NCBI GenBank assembly: GCA_029959605.1
Contig: JASCOC010000007.1
Coordinates: forward strand, 109,844-173,843
Source of the DNA: Lysobacteraceae bacterium PS02340
GTDB taxonomy: Bacteria; Pseudomonadota; Gammaproteobacteria; Xanthomonadales; Xanthomonadaceae
Length of the DNA stretch: 64,000 bases
Reading direction: 5' to 3'
Below are positions 19,674 to 27,567 of this stretch, in pieces (position 1 is the stretch's first letter; each line of letters begins with the position of its first letter). The position numbers and the translations under genes were made by a program. The notes beneath the pieces were generated by a model, which was not told where the DNA came from, made no database searches, and worked only from the letters and a program-made list of their open reading frames with translations.

Positions 19674-20411
19674 TCAGCCGGCGAGATCACCGAACCGCGC
19701 CTGCAGCGCTGCGATGGCGGCCATGCCGGCGGTTTCGGTACGCAGGATCCGCGGTCCGAGCCGCAGTCCATCGAAGCCGGCGGCGATCAAGGCCGCCCGA
19801 TCGTTCGCGGACCAGCCGCCTTCCGGACCGATCGCGAGCACGATGCCGCCGGACGGTGGCGTCATCGTCGCGAGACCTGATGCCGCATCGGGATCGAGCA
19901 GCCAGCGCGACGCATCGGCAGGCAGATCGGCGAGCGCGGCCGCGAGCGAACGCGGCGGCGCGACCGCCGGAATCTTCGAACGCCAGCTCTGTTCGCAGGC
20001 CGACACCACCACGCTGCGCCAGTGCGCCAGGCGCTTGGCCGCGCGCTCGGCGTCGAGCTTCACTTCGCTGCGGTCGCTGGAGACGGGCACGAACGCGGCG
20101 ACGCCGAGCTCGGTCGCCTTCTGCAGGATCCAGTCCATCTTCTCGCCGCGCGCAATGCCCTGCACGAGGGTGATCGACAGCGGCGATTCCAGATCGATCG
20201 CGCGGCTGCCGGTGATCTCAGCCACCGCGCTGCGCTTGTCCACGCGGACCAGACGCGCGTCGTGATCGACGCCGTCGCCGTTGAACAGCACGCAGGCATC
20301 GCCCTCGCGCAGGCGCAGCACGCGCACCAGATGCGCGACCGCGTCGTCGGGCAGCTCGACCGGTTGGCCGGTCGCGAGCGGGCGATCGACGAAGGCGCGG
20401 ATCACACGCAT
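19674..20411 (-). CDS. rsmE: 16S rRNA (uracil1498-N3)-methyltransferase RsmE
   Basis: SPOUT-class methyltransferase of 245 residues that methylates U1498 of 16S rRNA in the assembled 30S subunit. The N-terminal PUA-like domain starts MRVIRAFVDRPL, with HLVRVLRLREGD. The C-terminal SAM-binding knot includes LVQGIARGEKMDWILQKATELG, IGPEGGWSANDRAAL and LGPRILRTETAGMAAI, all family signatures. The start overlaps the bioA stop by ten bases. An open frame runs upstream through bioA, but the ATG at 20411 matches the family N-terminus. Confidence 0.96.
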   Translation of the reverse strand: MRVIRAFVDRPLATGQPVELPDDAVAHLVRVLRLREGDACVLFNGDGVDHDARLVRVDKRSAVAEITGSRAIDLESPLSITLVQGIARGEKMDWILQKATELGVAAFVPVSSDRSEVKLDAERAAKRLAHWRSVVVSACEQSWRSKIPAVAPPRSLAAALADLPADASRWLLDPDAASGLATMTPPSGGIVLAIGPEGGWSANDRAALIAAGFDGLRLGPRILRTETAGMAAIAALQARFGDLAG

Positions 20412-21805
20412 GCGGTGCCCGCCTCGATGGCGTCGGCGGTGACGTCGGCCAGCAGCTGCAGCTGTGCGTCGTCGATGCAGTAGGGCGGCATCCAGTACAG
20501 GATGTCGCCGAGCGGACGCAGCAGCACGCCGCGTTCGACCGCGTGTCGATACGCGCGCAAACCGAGGCGCAGCGCAGGATCGAAGGGCGTGGTCTTGTCG
20601 CCGTCGCGGGTGAGTTCGAACGCGACGATCATGCCGGTCTGGCGCGTATCGGCGACGTGCCGGTGCGCACCGATCTGCGCTGCGAGCGTGGCCATTTTCG
20701 CGGCCGTGTCGCGGTTGCGCGCCAGTACGTCGTCGGTGCCGAAGATGTCGAGCGAGGCCAATGCCGCGGCGCAGGCCAGCGGATTGCCGGTGTAGCTGTG
20801 CGAATGCAGGAAGGCCCGTTCGCGCGAGGCGTCGAGGAAGCCGTCGTACAGCGCCTGTGTCGCCAGCACCGTCGACAGCGGCAGGAAGCCGCCGGTCAGG
20901 CCCTTCGACAGGCACAGCAGATCGGGCTGGACACCGGCCTGTTCGAATGCGAACAGCGTGCCGGTGCGCCCGAAGCCGACCGCGATCTCGTCGGCGATCA
21001 GGAACACGCCGTGCACGTCGCAGAGTTCGCGCACGCGCTTGAGATATACCGGGTCGTGCATGCGCATGCCGCCGGCGCACTGCACCAGCGGTTCCAGGAT
21101 CAACGCGCAGATTTCGCCGGCGTGCGCGTCGAGCAGATGCGCCAGCGCATCGGCCGCGTCTTCGGCGTGGCCTGCCGCGCTCTGGCCGGCGCGCGCGGTG
21201 TAGGCATCGGGCGAGGGTGCGAACACCGCTTCGCACAGCAGCGGTGCGTAGACGCGGCGATACAGCGGAATGTCGCCGACCGCGAGCGCGCCGAGCGTTT
21301 CGCCGTGATAGCCGTTCTGCAGCGCGACGAACTTGGTCCGGCGCGGCTCGTCGCCGCGGTTCTGGAACCACTGGAACGCCATCTTCAGCGCGACTTCGAC
21401 GCCGGCCGAGCCGTTGTCGGCATAGAACACCTTGGTCAGCGGCGGGCGTCCCGGCTCGCGCGGGGCGACGGCGAGCAGGTGCTCGGCGAGTTCGACCGCG
21501 GCCGGATGCGTGCAGCCGGCCAGGATCACCTGCTCCAGCGTGCGCGCCTGCGTCGCGATGGCCTCGGCGATGCGCGGCTCGGCGTGGCCGTGCAGGTTGG
21601 TCCACCAGCTGCTGCCCGAATCGAGGATCTTCCGGCCGCCGGCCTCGATCAGCCAGGCGCCTTCGCCGCGCACGATCGGCAGCATCGGCTGGATGTCGGG
21701 ATGCTCGCGCATCTGGGTGCAGGGATGCCAGACCGCGGCGAGGTCGCGGGTCCGCCAGTCGTTGCCGTCGGCTAGAATGGCCGCATCGTGAATCTGTCCA
21801 GTCAT
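20402..21805 (-). CDS. bioA: Adenosylmethionine-8-amino-7-oxononanoate aminotransferase
   Basis: PLP-dependent class III aminotransferase of biotin synthesis that converts KAPA to DAPA with S-adenosylmethionine as amino donor. It has 467 residues from the ATG at 21805; an alternative ATG at 21835 would add ten. Family marks are VWHPCTQM, GSSWWTNLHGHAEPRI, the PLP aspartate region FLIADEIAVGFGRTG and the PLP lysine in CLSKGLTGGFLPLS. No other bio gene is nearby. The gene is divergent from nudE with about 50 bp between them. Confidence 0.95.
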   Translation of the reverse strand: MTGQIHDAAILADGNDWRTRDLAAVWHPCTQMREHPDIQPMLPIVRGEGAWLIEAGGRKILDSGSSWWTNLHGHAEPRIAEAIATQARTLEQVILAGCTHPAAVELAEHLLAVAPREPGRPPLTKVFYADNGSAGVEVALKMAFQWFQNRGDEPRRTKFVALQNGYHGETLGALAVGDIPLYRRVYAPLLCEAVFAPSPDAYTARAGQSAAGHAEDAADALAHLLDAHAGEICALILEPLVQCAGGMRMHDPVYLKRVRELCDVHGVFLIADEIAVGFGRTGTLFAFEQAGVQPDLLCLSKGLTGGFLPLSTVLATQALYDGFLDASRERAFLHSHSYTGNPLACAAALASLDIFGTDDVLARNRDTAAKMATLAAQIGAHRHVADTRQTGMIVAFELTRDGDKTTPFDPALRLGLRAYRHAVERGVLLRPLGDILYWMPPYCIDDAQLQLLADVTADAIEAGTACV

Positions 21806-21858
21806 CCCGCCATTATCGCTCCGCAGCGCCGCCACCGTGCAGACGGGAGGCCGCGGGT

Positions 21859-22410
21859 ATGAGCAAGACGCTGCCGACCATCCACGACGTCACCGAGCAC
21901 GAAGCGGCGCTGTACCGCATGGAACGGCTCGATCTGGAGTTCTCCAACGGCGAACGGCGGCTGTACGAACGCCTGCACGGCCGCGGCCATGGTGCGGTGA
22001 TCGTGGTGCCGATGCTGGATGCGGAGACCGTGCTGCTGGTGCGCGAATACGCCGCCGGCTTCCACCGCTACGAACTGGGCCTGGTCAAGGGCCGCATCGA
22101 CGCCGGCGAGACCGCGCTCGAAGCCGCCAACCGCGAGCTCAAGGAAGAGATCGGCTACGGCGCACGCAGCGTCGAAGCACTGCGCTCGATCTCGCTGGCG
22201 CCGCAGTACATGAGCCACCAGGCGACGCTGGTCGTCGCGCGCGATCTGTACCCCGAGCGTCTGGCCGGCGACGAGCCCGAAGAACTCGACGTGGTGCCGT
22301 GGAAGCTCGATGCGCTGCACGAGCTGATCCTGCTCGACGAGTTCTCCGAAGGCCGTTCGATCGCCGCGCTGTTCATCGTCCGCGACTGGCTGCGTCACCA
22401 CGGTGGCTGA
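21859..22410 (+). CDS. nudE: ADP compounds hydrolase NudE (Nudix)
   Basis: Nudix hydrolase of 183 residues acting on ADP-ribose, NADH and diadenosine polyphosphates in the cytoplasm. The full Nudix box is at about residues 75-97, running from GRIDAGE to RELKEEIGY. The text LDLEFSNGERRLYERL and LYPERLAGDEPEELD matches the NudE subfamily. The start ATG at 21859 is preceded by a weak GGGAGG a few bases upstream. The 3' end overlaps cysQ by eight bases. Nudix and CysQ enzymes both dispose of nucleotide by-products, so coupling makes sense. Confidence 0.93.
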   Translation: MSKTLPTIHDVTEHEAALYRMERLDLEFSNGERRLYERLHGRGHGAVIVVPMLDAETVLLVREYAAGFHRYELGLVKGRIDAGETALEAANRELKEEIGYGARSVEALRSISLAPQYMSHQATLVVARDLYPERLAGDEPEELDVVPWKLDALHELILLDEFSEGRSIAALFIVRDWLRHHGG

Positions 22411-23227
22411 CGCCGCCGGGCCCGTCACTGCTGCGGTCCGCGACGGCGTCATCGCGATCGCGCGCGCCGCGGCCGACGCGATTCTCGCCGTCTACGCCGA
22501 AGATTTCGACGTCGTCCGCAAGGCCGACGCCAGCCCGGTCACCGCGGCCGATCTGGCAGCGCACCGGGTCATCGTCGATGGCTTGCGCGCGCTGACGCCC
22601 GGCATTCCGATCGTCTCCGAGGAATCCGCCGTCGTCGTACCCGCTGCGGAGCGCCGCGCATGGACGCGCATGTGGCTGGTCGATCCGCTCGACGGCACGC
22701 GTGAGTTCGTCAAACGCAATGGCGAGTTCACGGTCAACATCGCGTTGATCGAGCACGGCGTCGCGGTATTCGGCGTGATCCAGGCACCGGTGACCGGTGC
22801 GCTGTGGCATGGCGCACCGGGCCACGGCGCCTTCGTGCGCGACGGCGATCGCGACACCGCACTGCAGGCGCCGCGCCACGATCCTGCGAGGCCGGTCGCT
22901 TTGCGCGTGGCGGCGAGCCGCTCGCACCGCGATCCGCGCACGACCGCACTGCTCGAGCGGATCGGCGACGTCACGCCGGTGCCGCTGGGCTCGTCGCTGA
23001 AGTTCTGCCGGCTCGCCGAAGGCGGCATGGACGTCTACCCGCGCTTCGGCCCGACCAGCGAATGGGACACCGCGGCCGGCCAGGCGATCCTCGAAGGCGC
23101 AGGCGGCGCCGTGCTCGATCCGCAGGGCCGGCCGTTCCGTTACAACCAGCGCGACACGATCCTCAACGGCGATTTCATCGCGCTCGGCGATCCGTCGTTG
23201 CCGTGGCGCGACTGGCTCGCGGCCTGA
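22403..23227 (+). CDS. cysQ: 3'(2'),5'-bisphosphate nucleotidase CysQ
   Basis: Inositol-monophosphatase-fold enzyme of 274 residues that hydrolyses 3'-phosphoadenosine 5'-phosphate to AMP, recycling the by-product of sulfate assimilation. Metal-site motifs are VSEES, then DPLDGTREFVKRNGEFTV and, near the C-terminus, TSEWDTAAGQAI. The start is GTG at 22403, inside the 3' end of nudE. Downstream lies an inverted repeat before mazG. Confidence 0.94.
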   Translation: MADAAGPVTAAVRDGVIAIARAAADAILAVYAEDFDVVRKADASPVTAADLAAHRVIVDGLRALTPGIPIVSEESAVVVPAAERRAWTRMWLVDPLDGTREFVKRNGEFTVNIALIEHGVAVFGVIQAPVTGALWHGAPGHGAFVRDGDRDTALQAPRHDPARPVALRVAASRSHRDPRTTALLERIGDVTPVPLGSSLKFCRLAEGGMDVYPRFGPTSEWDTAAGQAILEGAGGAVLDPQGRPFRYNQRDTILNGDFIALGDPSLPWRDWLAA

Positions 23228-23261
23228 GGACGCGCGTATCGCGCACACGACAGGATTCCGC

Positions 23262-23325
23262 GGGAGCGCGCTTGCGCGCGATGTGGCTTTCCCGGCGCGA
23301 CCGGATCGCGCGCAAGCGCGCTCCC
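23262..23325. repeat. Perfect 21-bp intergenic inverted repeat (type B)
   Basis: Arms 23262-23282 and 23305-23325 are perfect reverse complements of 21 bp with a 22-bp spacer. Each arm contains the internal palindromic core GCGCGCTTGCGCGC. It occupies the 151-bp cysQ-mazG gap. The arm differs from the type A element at 5303, so two repeat families are present. Similar GGGAGCGCGC repeats occur in Xanthomonadaceae (from memory). Confidence 0.85.
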
Positions 23326-23378
23326 ACAATCGCTCGTTGCGGTCCAATCAATCCGCGCCCGTCTTCCAGGAGTTCGAC

Positions 23379-24206
23379 GTGACTGATGCCCCCGGCGATA
23401 TCCATCGCATCCTCGACATCATGGCGCGTCTGCGCGATCCGCAGCGCGGCTGTCCCTGGGACGTCAAGCAGGATTTCGCGTCCATCGCCGCGTACACGAT
23501 CGAGGAGGCCTACGAGGTCGCCGATGCGATCGATCGCGGCGATCTGCCGGGCCTGTGCGATGAACTCGGCGATCTGCTGCTGCAGGTCGTCTTCCATGCG
23601 CAGATGGCGCAGGAGCAGGGCGCGTTCGCATTCGGCGATGTCGTCGATGCGATCAGCAACAAGATGATCCGCCGGCATCCGCACATCTTCGGCGATGTGT
23701 CCGCCGACGATGCCGAGACCGTGCTGCGCAACTGGGACGCGATCAAGCGCGCGGAGCGTGCCGCGGCGGGCGAAACGGACACGTCGGCACTGGCCGGCAT
23801 CGCACGCGGGCTGCCGGAATGGCAGCGTGCGGTGAAGCTGCAGCAGCGCGCCGCGCGCGTGGGCTTCGACTGGCCGGGACCGCAGCCGGTGATCGCGAAA
23901 CTGCACGAGGAGATCGACGAGGTCCGCGTGGAGTTCGATGCGGTCGCTGCCGATCCGGACGACACGGCGGCGCAGGATCGACTCGAAGAAGAACTCGGCG
24001 ATCTGCTGTTCGTCGCGGCGAATCTCGCACGGCACGCCAAGGTCGATGTCGGCGCGGCGCTGCGACGCGCGAACCACAAGTTCGAGCGGCGTTTCCGCGC
24101 GATGGAAGCGATGGCCGAGGCCGAGGGCAGTGCGCTCGCAGGCCAGTCGCTGGACGCGCAGGACGCCTACTGGAACCGCGCCAAGCAGGCCGAACGCGTG
24201 CCATGA
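23379..24206 (+). CDS. mazG: Nucleoside triphosphate pyrophosphohydrolase MazG
   Basis: All-alpha NTP pyrophosphohydrolase of 275 residues with two MazG domains; it converts NTPs to NMP and pyrophosphate and is linked to starvation survival. The first metal-binding helix pair is [10 protein letters not shown] with [10 protein letters not shown]; the second is [10 protein letters not shown] with EEELGDLLF. The start is GTG at 23379, chosen because AGGAG lies seven bases upstream and the N-terminus then matches the family ([21 protein letters not shown]). It overlaps the following ynfA-like gene by ATGA. Confidence 0.94.
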   Translation: MTDAPGDIHRILDIMARLRDPQRGCPWDVKQDFASIAAYTIEEAYEVADAIDRGDLPGLCDELGDLLLQVVFHAQMAQEQGAFAFGDVVDAISNKMIRRHPHIFGDVSADDAETVLRNWDAIKRAERAAAGETDTSALAGIARGLPEWQRAVKLQQRAARVGFDWPGPQPVIAKLHEEIDEVRVEFDAVAADPDDTAAQDRLEEELGDLLFVAANLARHAKVDVGAALRRANHKFERRFRAMEAMAEAEGSALAGQSLDAQDAYWNRAKQAERVP

Positions 24207-24526
24207 AAACGTTGCTGCTGTTCCTCGCCACTGCGTTCTTCGAGATCGTCGGCTGCTACCTGCCGTGGCTGTGGCTGCGCAAGGACGGCAGCACCTGGTT
24301 GCTGCTGCCGGCTGCCGCGGCGCTGGCCGCGTTCGTGTGGTTGCTGACCCTGCATCCCACCGCGTCGGGGCGCGTCTACGCGGCCTACGGCGGGGTCTAT
24401 GTCGCGGTCGCGCTGCTTTGGCTGTGGCGCGTCGACGGCATCGTGCCCAGCCGCTGGGATCTGCTGGGCGCCGCGCTGTGCCTCGGCGGCATGGCGGTGA
24501 TCATGTTCGCCCCGCGCAGCACCTGA
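24203..24526 (+). CDS. YnfA/UPF0060 family membrane protein
   Basis: Small inner-membrane protein of 107 residues with four predicted membrane helices. Family-typical pieces are [16 protein letters not shown] and [20 protein letters not shown]. The UPF0060/YnfA family resembles small multidrug resistance transporters, but its substrate is not firmly known. It is translationally coupled to mazG by ATGA. Confidence 0.9.
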   Translation: MKTLLLFLATAFFEIVGCYLPWLWLRKDGSTWLLLPAAAALAAFVWLLTLHPTASGRVYAAYGGVYVAVALLWLWRVDGIVPSRWDLLGAALCLGGMAVIMFAPRST

Positions 24527-24593
24527 CAGCGGTTGACGCACGCGGGCGCCGGTGCGATCAATGGCGCGTACACCGCCTGCTCTGGGAGGACGC

Positions 24594-24896
24594 ATGCGCC
24601 GCTTCGCCAGTTTTCGCGAGTTCTATCCGTTCTATCTCGGCGAGCACGCGCACCCGGTGTCGCGACGCCTGCATTTCATCGGCAGCTGCGGCGTGCTGGC
24701 GCTGGCCGGCGTGGCGATCTGGCAGCGCAATCCGATGTGGCTCTGGGCCGCGCTGGTCTGCGGCTATGCCTTCGCGTGGGTCGGTCATTTCTTCTTCGAG
24801 AAGAACCGGCCGGCCACGTTCAAGCATCCGATCTATTCCTTCATCGGCGACTGGGTGATGTTCAAGGACATCCTGACCGGCCGTATCCGCTTCTGA
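24594..24896 (+). CDS. Mpo1-like (DUF962) family membrane protein
   Basis: Membrane protein of 100 residues. Conserved histidine motifs are EHAHPVSRRLHFIG near the N-terminus and VGHFFFEKNRP then FKHPIYSFIGDW near the C-terminus, with two hydrophobic segments between. This is the DUF962/Mpo1 pattern; yeast Mpo1 is an Fe(II)-dependent dioxygenase in fatty-acid alpha-oxidation, and the histidines bind iron. The start at 24594 is preceded by a strong GGGAGGA; the ATG 42 bp upstream is not needed. Substrate in this organism is unknown. Confidence 0.87.
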   Translation: MRRFASFREFYPFYLGEHAHPVSRRLHFIGSCGVLALAGVAIWQRNPMWLWAALVCGYAFAWVGHFFFEKNRPATFKHPIYSFIGDWVMFKDILTGRIRF

Positions 24897-24903
24897 CCGC
24901 GGG

Positions 24904-25248
24904 TCACTCGAGGAAGATCAGCCAGGCTGCGACCACGATCAGCGCGAAGCCGGCCCAGTGGTTCCACTTCAGCGGCTGGCCCAGATACCAGGTCGAGAAG
25001 CCCGCGAACACCAGCAGGGTGATGACCTCCTGCATGCCCTTGAGCTGCGGCGCGGAATAGACAGCGGCGCCGATCCGGTTCGCAGGCACCATCAGCATGT
25101 ATTCGAAGAACGCGATGCCCCAGCTGACGACGATGACGGTCAGGATCGGCACGCTGCGGTACTTCAAATGCCCGTACCAGGCGAACGTCATGAAGATGTT
25201 CGAGCCCACCAGCAGAAGAATGGGCAGATAGCGCTCGTAGCCGGGCAT
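24904..25248 (-). CDS. DMT-superfamily DUF486 membrane protein
   Basis: Small membrane protein of 114 residues with four predicted helices, of the DUF486 type within the drug/metabolite transporter superfamily. Typical pieces are LLVGSNIFMTFAWYGHLKYR, FFEYMLMVPANRIG and QLKGMQEVITLLVFAGFS. Function is unknown. It converges on the Mpo1-like gene with a seven-base gap and is divergent from the response regulator at 25401. Confidence 0.87.
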   Translation of the reverse strand: MPGYERYLPILLLVGSNIFMTFAWYGHLKYRSVPILTVIVVSWGIAFFEYMLMVPANRIGAAVYSAPQLKGMQEVITLLVFAGFSTWYLGQPLKWNHWAGFALIVVAAWLIFLE

Positions 25249-25325
25249 GACGGAATTTCCGAGGAGGCGGGGACGGCGCAGATCGTAGCGCCAAGCCCGC
25301 CACGACGCGGGCGATCCACGAAATC

Positions 25326-25365
25326 TTCACAAATCCTGCACCGTGAAAGTGGGAAATTCACAAAG
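25326..25365. promoter_or_regulatory. Candidate response-regulator direct repeat
   Basis: TTCACAAA occurs twice in the same orientation, starting at 25326 and 25357, a 31-bp step (about three helical turns), 35-75 bp before the response-regulator ATG. These are among the few A/T-rich words in the area. They may be an autoregulatory operator for the OmpR-type regulator. This is inference; no published box was matched. Confidence 0.35.
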
Positions 25366-25400
25366 CTTAATCCACACGCACCCCAGCTACGGAGTCGTAC

Positions 25401-26114
25401 ATGCGCGCAGGTCAGGAACCCGGAGGCCTCGTCCTCATCGTCGAGGACAACCGCAATATTTCCGAGATGGTCGGCGAATACCTGGAAGGTCGCGGCTTCG
25501 AGGTGGACTACGCCGCCGATGGTCTGGACGGCTACCGCTTGGCCACCGAGAACAATTACGACGTGATCGTGCTCGACCTGATGCTGCCGCGTCTGGACGG
25601 CATCGAAGTCTGCAAGCGCCTGCGCGAGGATGCGCGCAAGTCGACGCCGGTGCTGATGCTGACCGCGCGCGACACGCTCGATGAAAAGCTCACCGGCCTG
25701 AGTTCCGGCGCCGACGACTATCTGACCAAACCCTTCGCGATCCAGGAACTGGAAGCGCGTTTGCGTGCGCTGATCCGCCGCGAGCGCCGCCAGGTGGGTT
25801 CGGAAGTGCTCAAGGTCGCCGATCTGGTGCTCGACCCGGCCAGCATGCGCGCCACGCGGGGCGGTACCGAACTGCAGCTGTCGCCGATCGGCATGAAGCT
25901 GCTGACGATCCTGATGCGCGAATCGCCGCGCGTGGTGAACCGCCAGGAGATCGAGCGCGAGATCTGGGGCAACAGCCTGCCGGACTCCGACACCCTGCGC
26001 AGCCATCTCTACAACCTGCGCAAGATCATCGACAAGCCGTACGACAAGCAGTTGCTGCACACCGTGCAGAGCGCCGGTTACCGCATCGCCGACATCGAGC
26101 AGTCGCCGGCCTGA
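25401..26114 (+). CDS. OmpR/PhoB-family response regulator
   Basis: Two-component transcription regulator of 237 residues. The receiver is at residues 9-122, with acidic pair Glu15/Asp16 (IVEDNRN), phosphoacceptor Asp59 (VLDLMLPRLDG) and Lys in LTKPFAIQELEARL. The C-terminal winged-helix DNA-binding domain (about 138-232) includes LQLSPIGMKLLTILMRES, QEIEREIWG and LRSHLYNLRKIID. The kinase follows after 22 bp. The MacA/MacB-like exporter lies directly downstream of the pair and is a likely target, but this is inferred from position. I could not assign it to a named system such as ColR or PhoP. Confidence 0.93.
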   Translation: MRAGQEPGGLVLIVEDNRNISEMVGEYLEGRGFEVDYAADGLDGYRLATENNYDVIVLDLMLPRLDGIEVCKRLREDARKSTPVLMLTARDTLDEKLTGLSSGADDYLTKPFAIQELEARLRALIRRERRQVGSEVLKVADLVLDPASMRATRGGTELQLSPIGMKLLTILMRESPRVVNRQEIEREIWGNSLPDSDTLRSHLYNLRKIIDKPYDKQLLHTVQSAGYRIADIEQSPA

Positions 26115-26136
26115 GCCGACGACGCGACGCTCGACC

Positions 26137-27450
26137 ATGCCCCAGGGGCTGCCCAACCGCATCCGTGATGCGTTCACCTTCCAGGCGGTGATCGCAGGGA
26201 TGACGTTGATCGTCTGCGTGATGACCGCGGCCTTCATCGGCCGCGAGGTCGTCGCGCGGCAGTGGCTGCAGGCCGAGGCCGACGCCTGGTGGCAGGCCAA
26301 GGCCACCGACGCGGCGTATCCGCCGCCGTTCGGCGTGAATCTGCAGGGCTACTTCATGCCCGCCGATGGCGGCGAACTGCAGGCGATCATCGGCGGCGAT
26401 CGCGCGGTCGCGAATCTGCTGTGGTTCAAGGGCGCGCCGGAAGGTTTCTCGCCGCGGCGCGACACCGAAGGCGTTCTGTTGGTCGATCGGCGCGAAGCCG
26501 GCACGCTGTATCTCGCCGCGTCGCTGTCGCTGTTCGATCGCATCCTTGCGCTGGCGGCGGGCGGCCTCGCGCTGCTGATGATGGCGACGATGTTCGTCGT
26601 CTCGTGGATGACCTACCGCACGTCCAAACGCATGGTGCTGCCGATCCACCGGCTGGCCGACGAAGTGGGCCGCTGGAATCCGTCCGACAACGACGATGGC
26701 GTGCCCGCGGCGCTAACCACCCAGGACGATGCCGGCCGCGAGGCGCAGGCCTTGACCAGCGCGCTGCACGGGCTCGGCGATCGCATCGGCGCCTTCGTGC
26801 GCCGCGAGCGCGAGTTCACCCGCGACGCCAGCCACGAACTGCGCACGCCGCTGACGGTGATCCGCGTCGCCAGCGACATGATCGCCGCCGACCCGGCCAC
26901 GCCTCCGCACCAGCAGCGCCCGCTGCTGCGCATCCGGCGCGCGACGCAGGACATGGAAGCGGTGATCGACGCGCTGCTGGTGCTCGCACGCGAGCGTGGC
27001 GTCATGCCACAGAGCGAAGTCTTCGAAGTGGTCGACGTGGTCGAGGAAGAACTCGACAAGGTGCGCCCGCTGTTCGAAGGCAAGCAGCTGTCGCTGGCCT
27101 TAGACATCCAGGGCCGGCCGCGGCTCGACGCGCCGCCGCGCGTGCTCGGCGTGATGCTGGGGCATCTGCTGCGCAATGCCTGGGCGTTCACCGAAACCGG
27201 CGGCGTCGACGTGATCGTCGAGCGCGACCGCATCATCGTCCGCGACACCGGCATCGGCATGACACCCGACGTGCTCAAGCGCGTGTACGACCCGTTCTAC
27301 CGCGCCGATCCGTTCTCGCAGTCCGGCAAGGGCATCGGTCTGTCGATCGTGCGCCGCCTCGGCACGCGCTTCGGCTGGCCGGTCGCGCTCGACAGCACGC
27401 CCGACGAGGGCACCACGGTCACCATCGTGCTCGGCGACCGGCTGGTCTGA
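26137..27450 (+). CDS. Two-component sensor histidine kinase
   Basis: Inner-membrane kinase of 437 residues. Membrane segments are at about 16-36 and 136-158, and the periplasmic loop between them is about 100 residues. A HAMP-like linker follows. The HisKA phosphoacceptor is His233 in DASHELRTPLTV, and the HATPase domain shows N (HLLRNAW), G1 (VRDTGIGM) and G2 (GKGIGLSIV) boxes. The periplasmic sensor has no family I recognise; it contains a tryptophan-rich start (EADAWWQAKATD). It is the partner of the upstream regulator. Confidence 0.93.
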   Translation: MPQGLPNRIRDAFTFQAVIAGMTLIVCVMTAAFIGREVVARQWLQAEADAWWQAKATDAAYPPPFGVNLQGYFMPADGGELQAIIGGDRAVANLLWFKGAPEGFSPRRDTEGVLLVDRREAGTLYLAASLSLFDRILALAAGGLALLMMATMFVVSWMTYRTSKRMVLPIHRLADEVGRWNPSDNDDGVPAALTTQDDAGREAQALTSALHGLGDRIGAFVRREREFTRDASHELRTPLTVIRVASDMIAADPATPPHQQRPLLRIRRATQDMEAVIDALLVLARERGVMPQSEVFEVVDVVEEELDKVRPLFEGKQLSLALDIQGRPRLDAPPRVLGVMLGHLLRNAWAFTETGGVDVIVERDRIIVRDTGIGMTPDVLKRVYDPFYRADPFSQSGKGIGLSIVRRLGTRFGWPVALDSTPDEGTTVTIVLGDRLV

Positions 27451-27455
27451 ATCGA

Positions 27456-27474
27456 CGCCGACGCGATGTCGGCG
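27456..27474 (+). other. Hairpin after the kinase gene
   Basis: A 7-bp stem (27456-27462 with 27468-27474, loop GCGAT) begins six bases after the kinase stop. The plus-strand sequence after it has no T-run; an A7 tract occurs near 27491 instead. It may slow transcription into the exporter genes but is not a classical terminator. Confidence 0.25.
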
Positions 27475-27567
27475 ATCGCGCGCGCGACGCAAAAAAAGTC
27501 CGCGCCACGGTCAACTCCACGCCACGCGATGCGTTAGCGTCTCCAGTTGCCCATCAAGACCGGACCC

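Noticed and set aside
25249..25400. Pho box or known ColR box upstream of the response regulator
   Set aside because: The TTCACAAA words do not match the phosphate box, and I cannot recall a ColR consensus that fits; left as an unnamed direct repeat.
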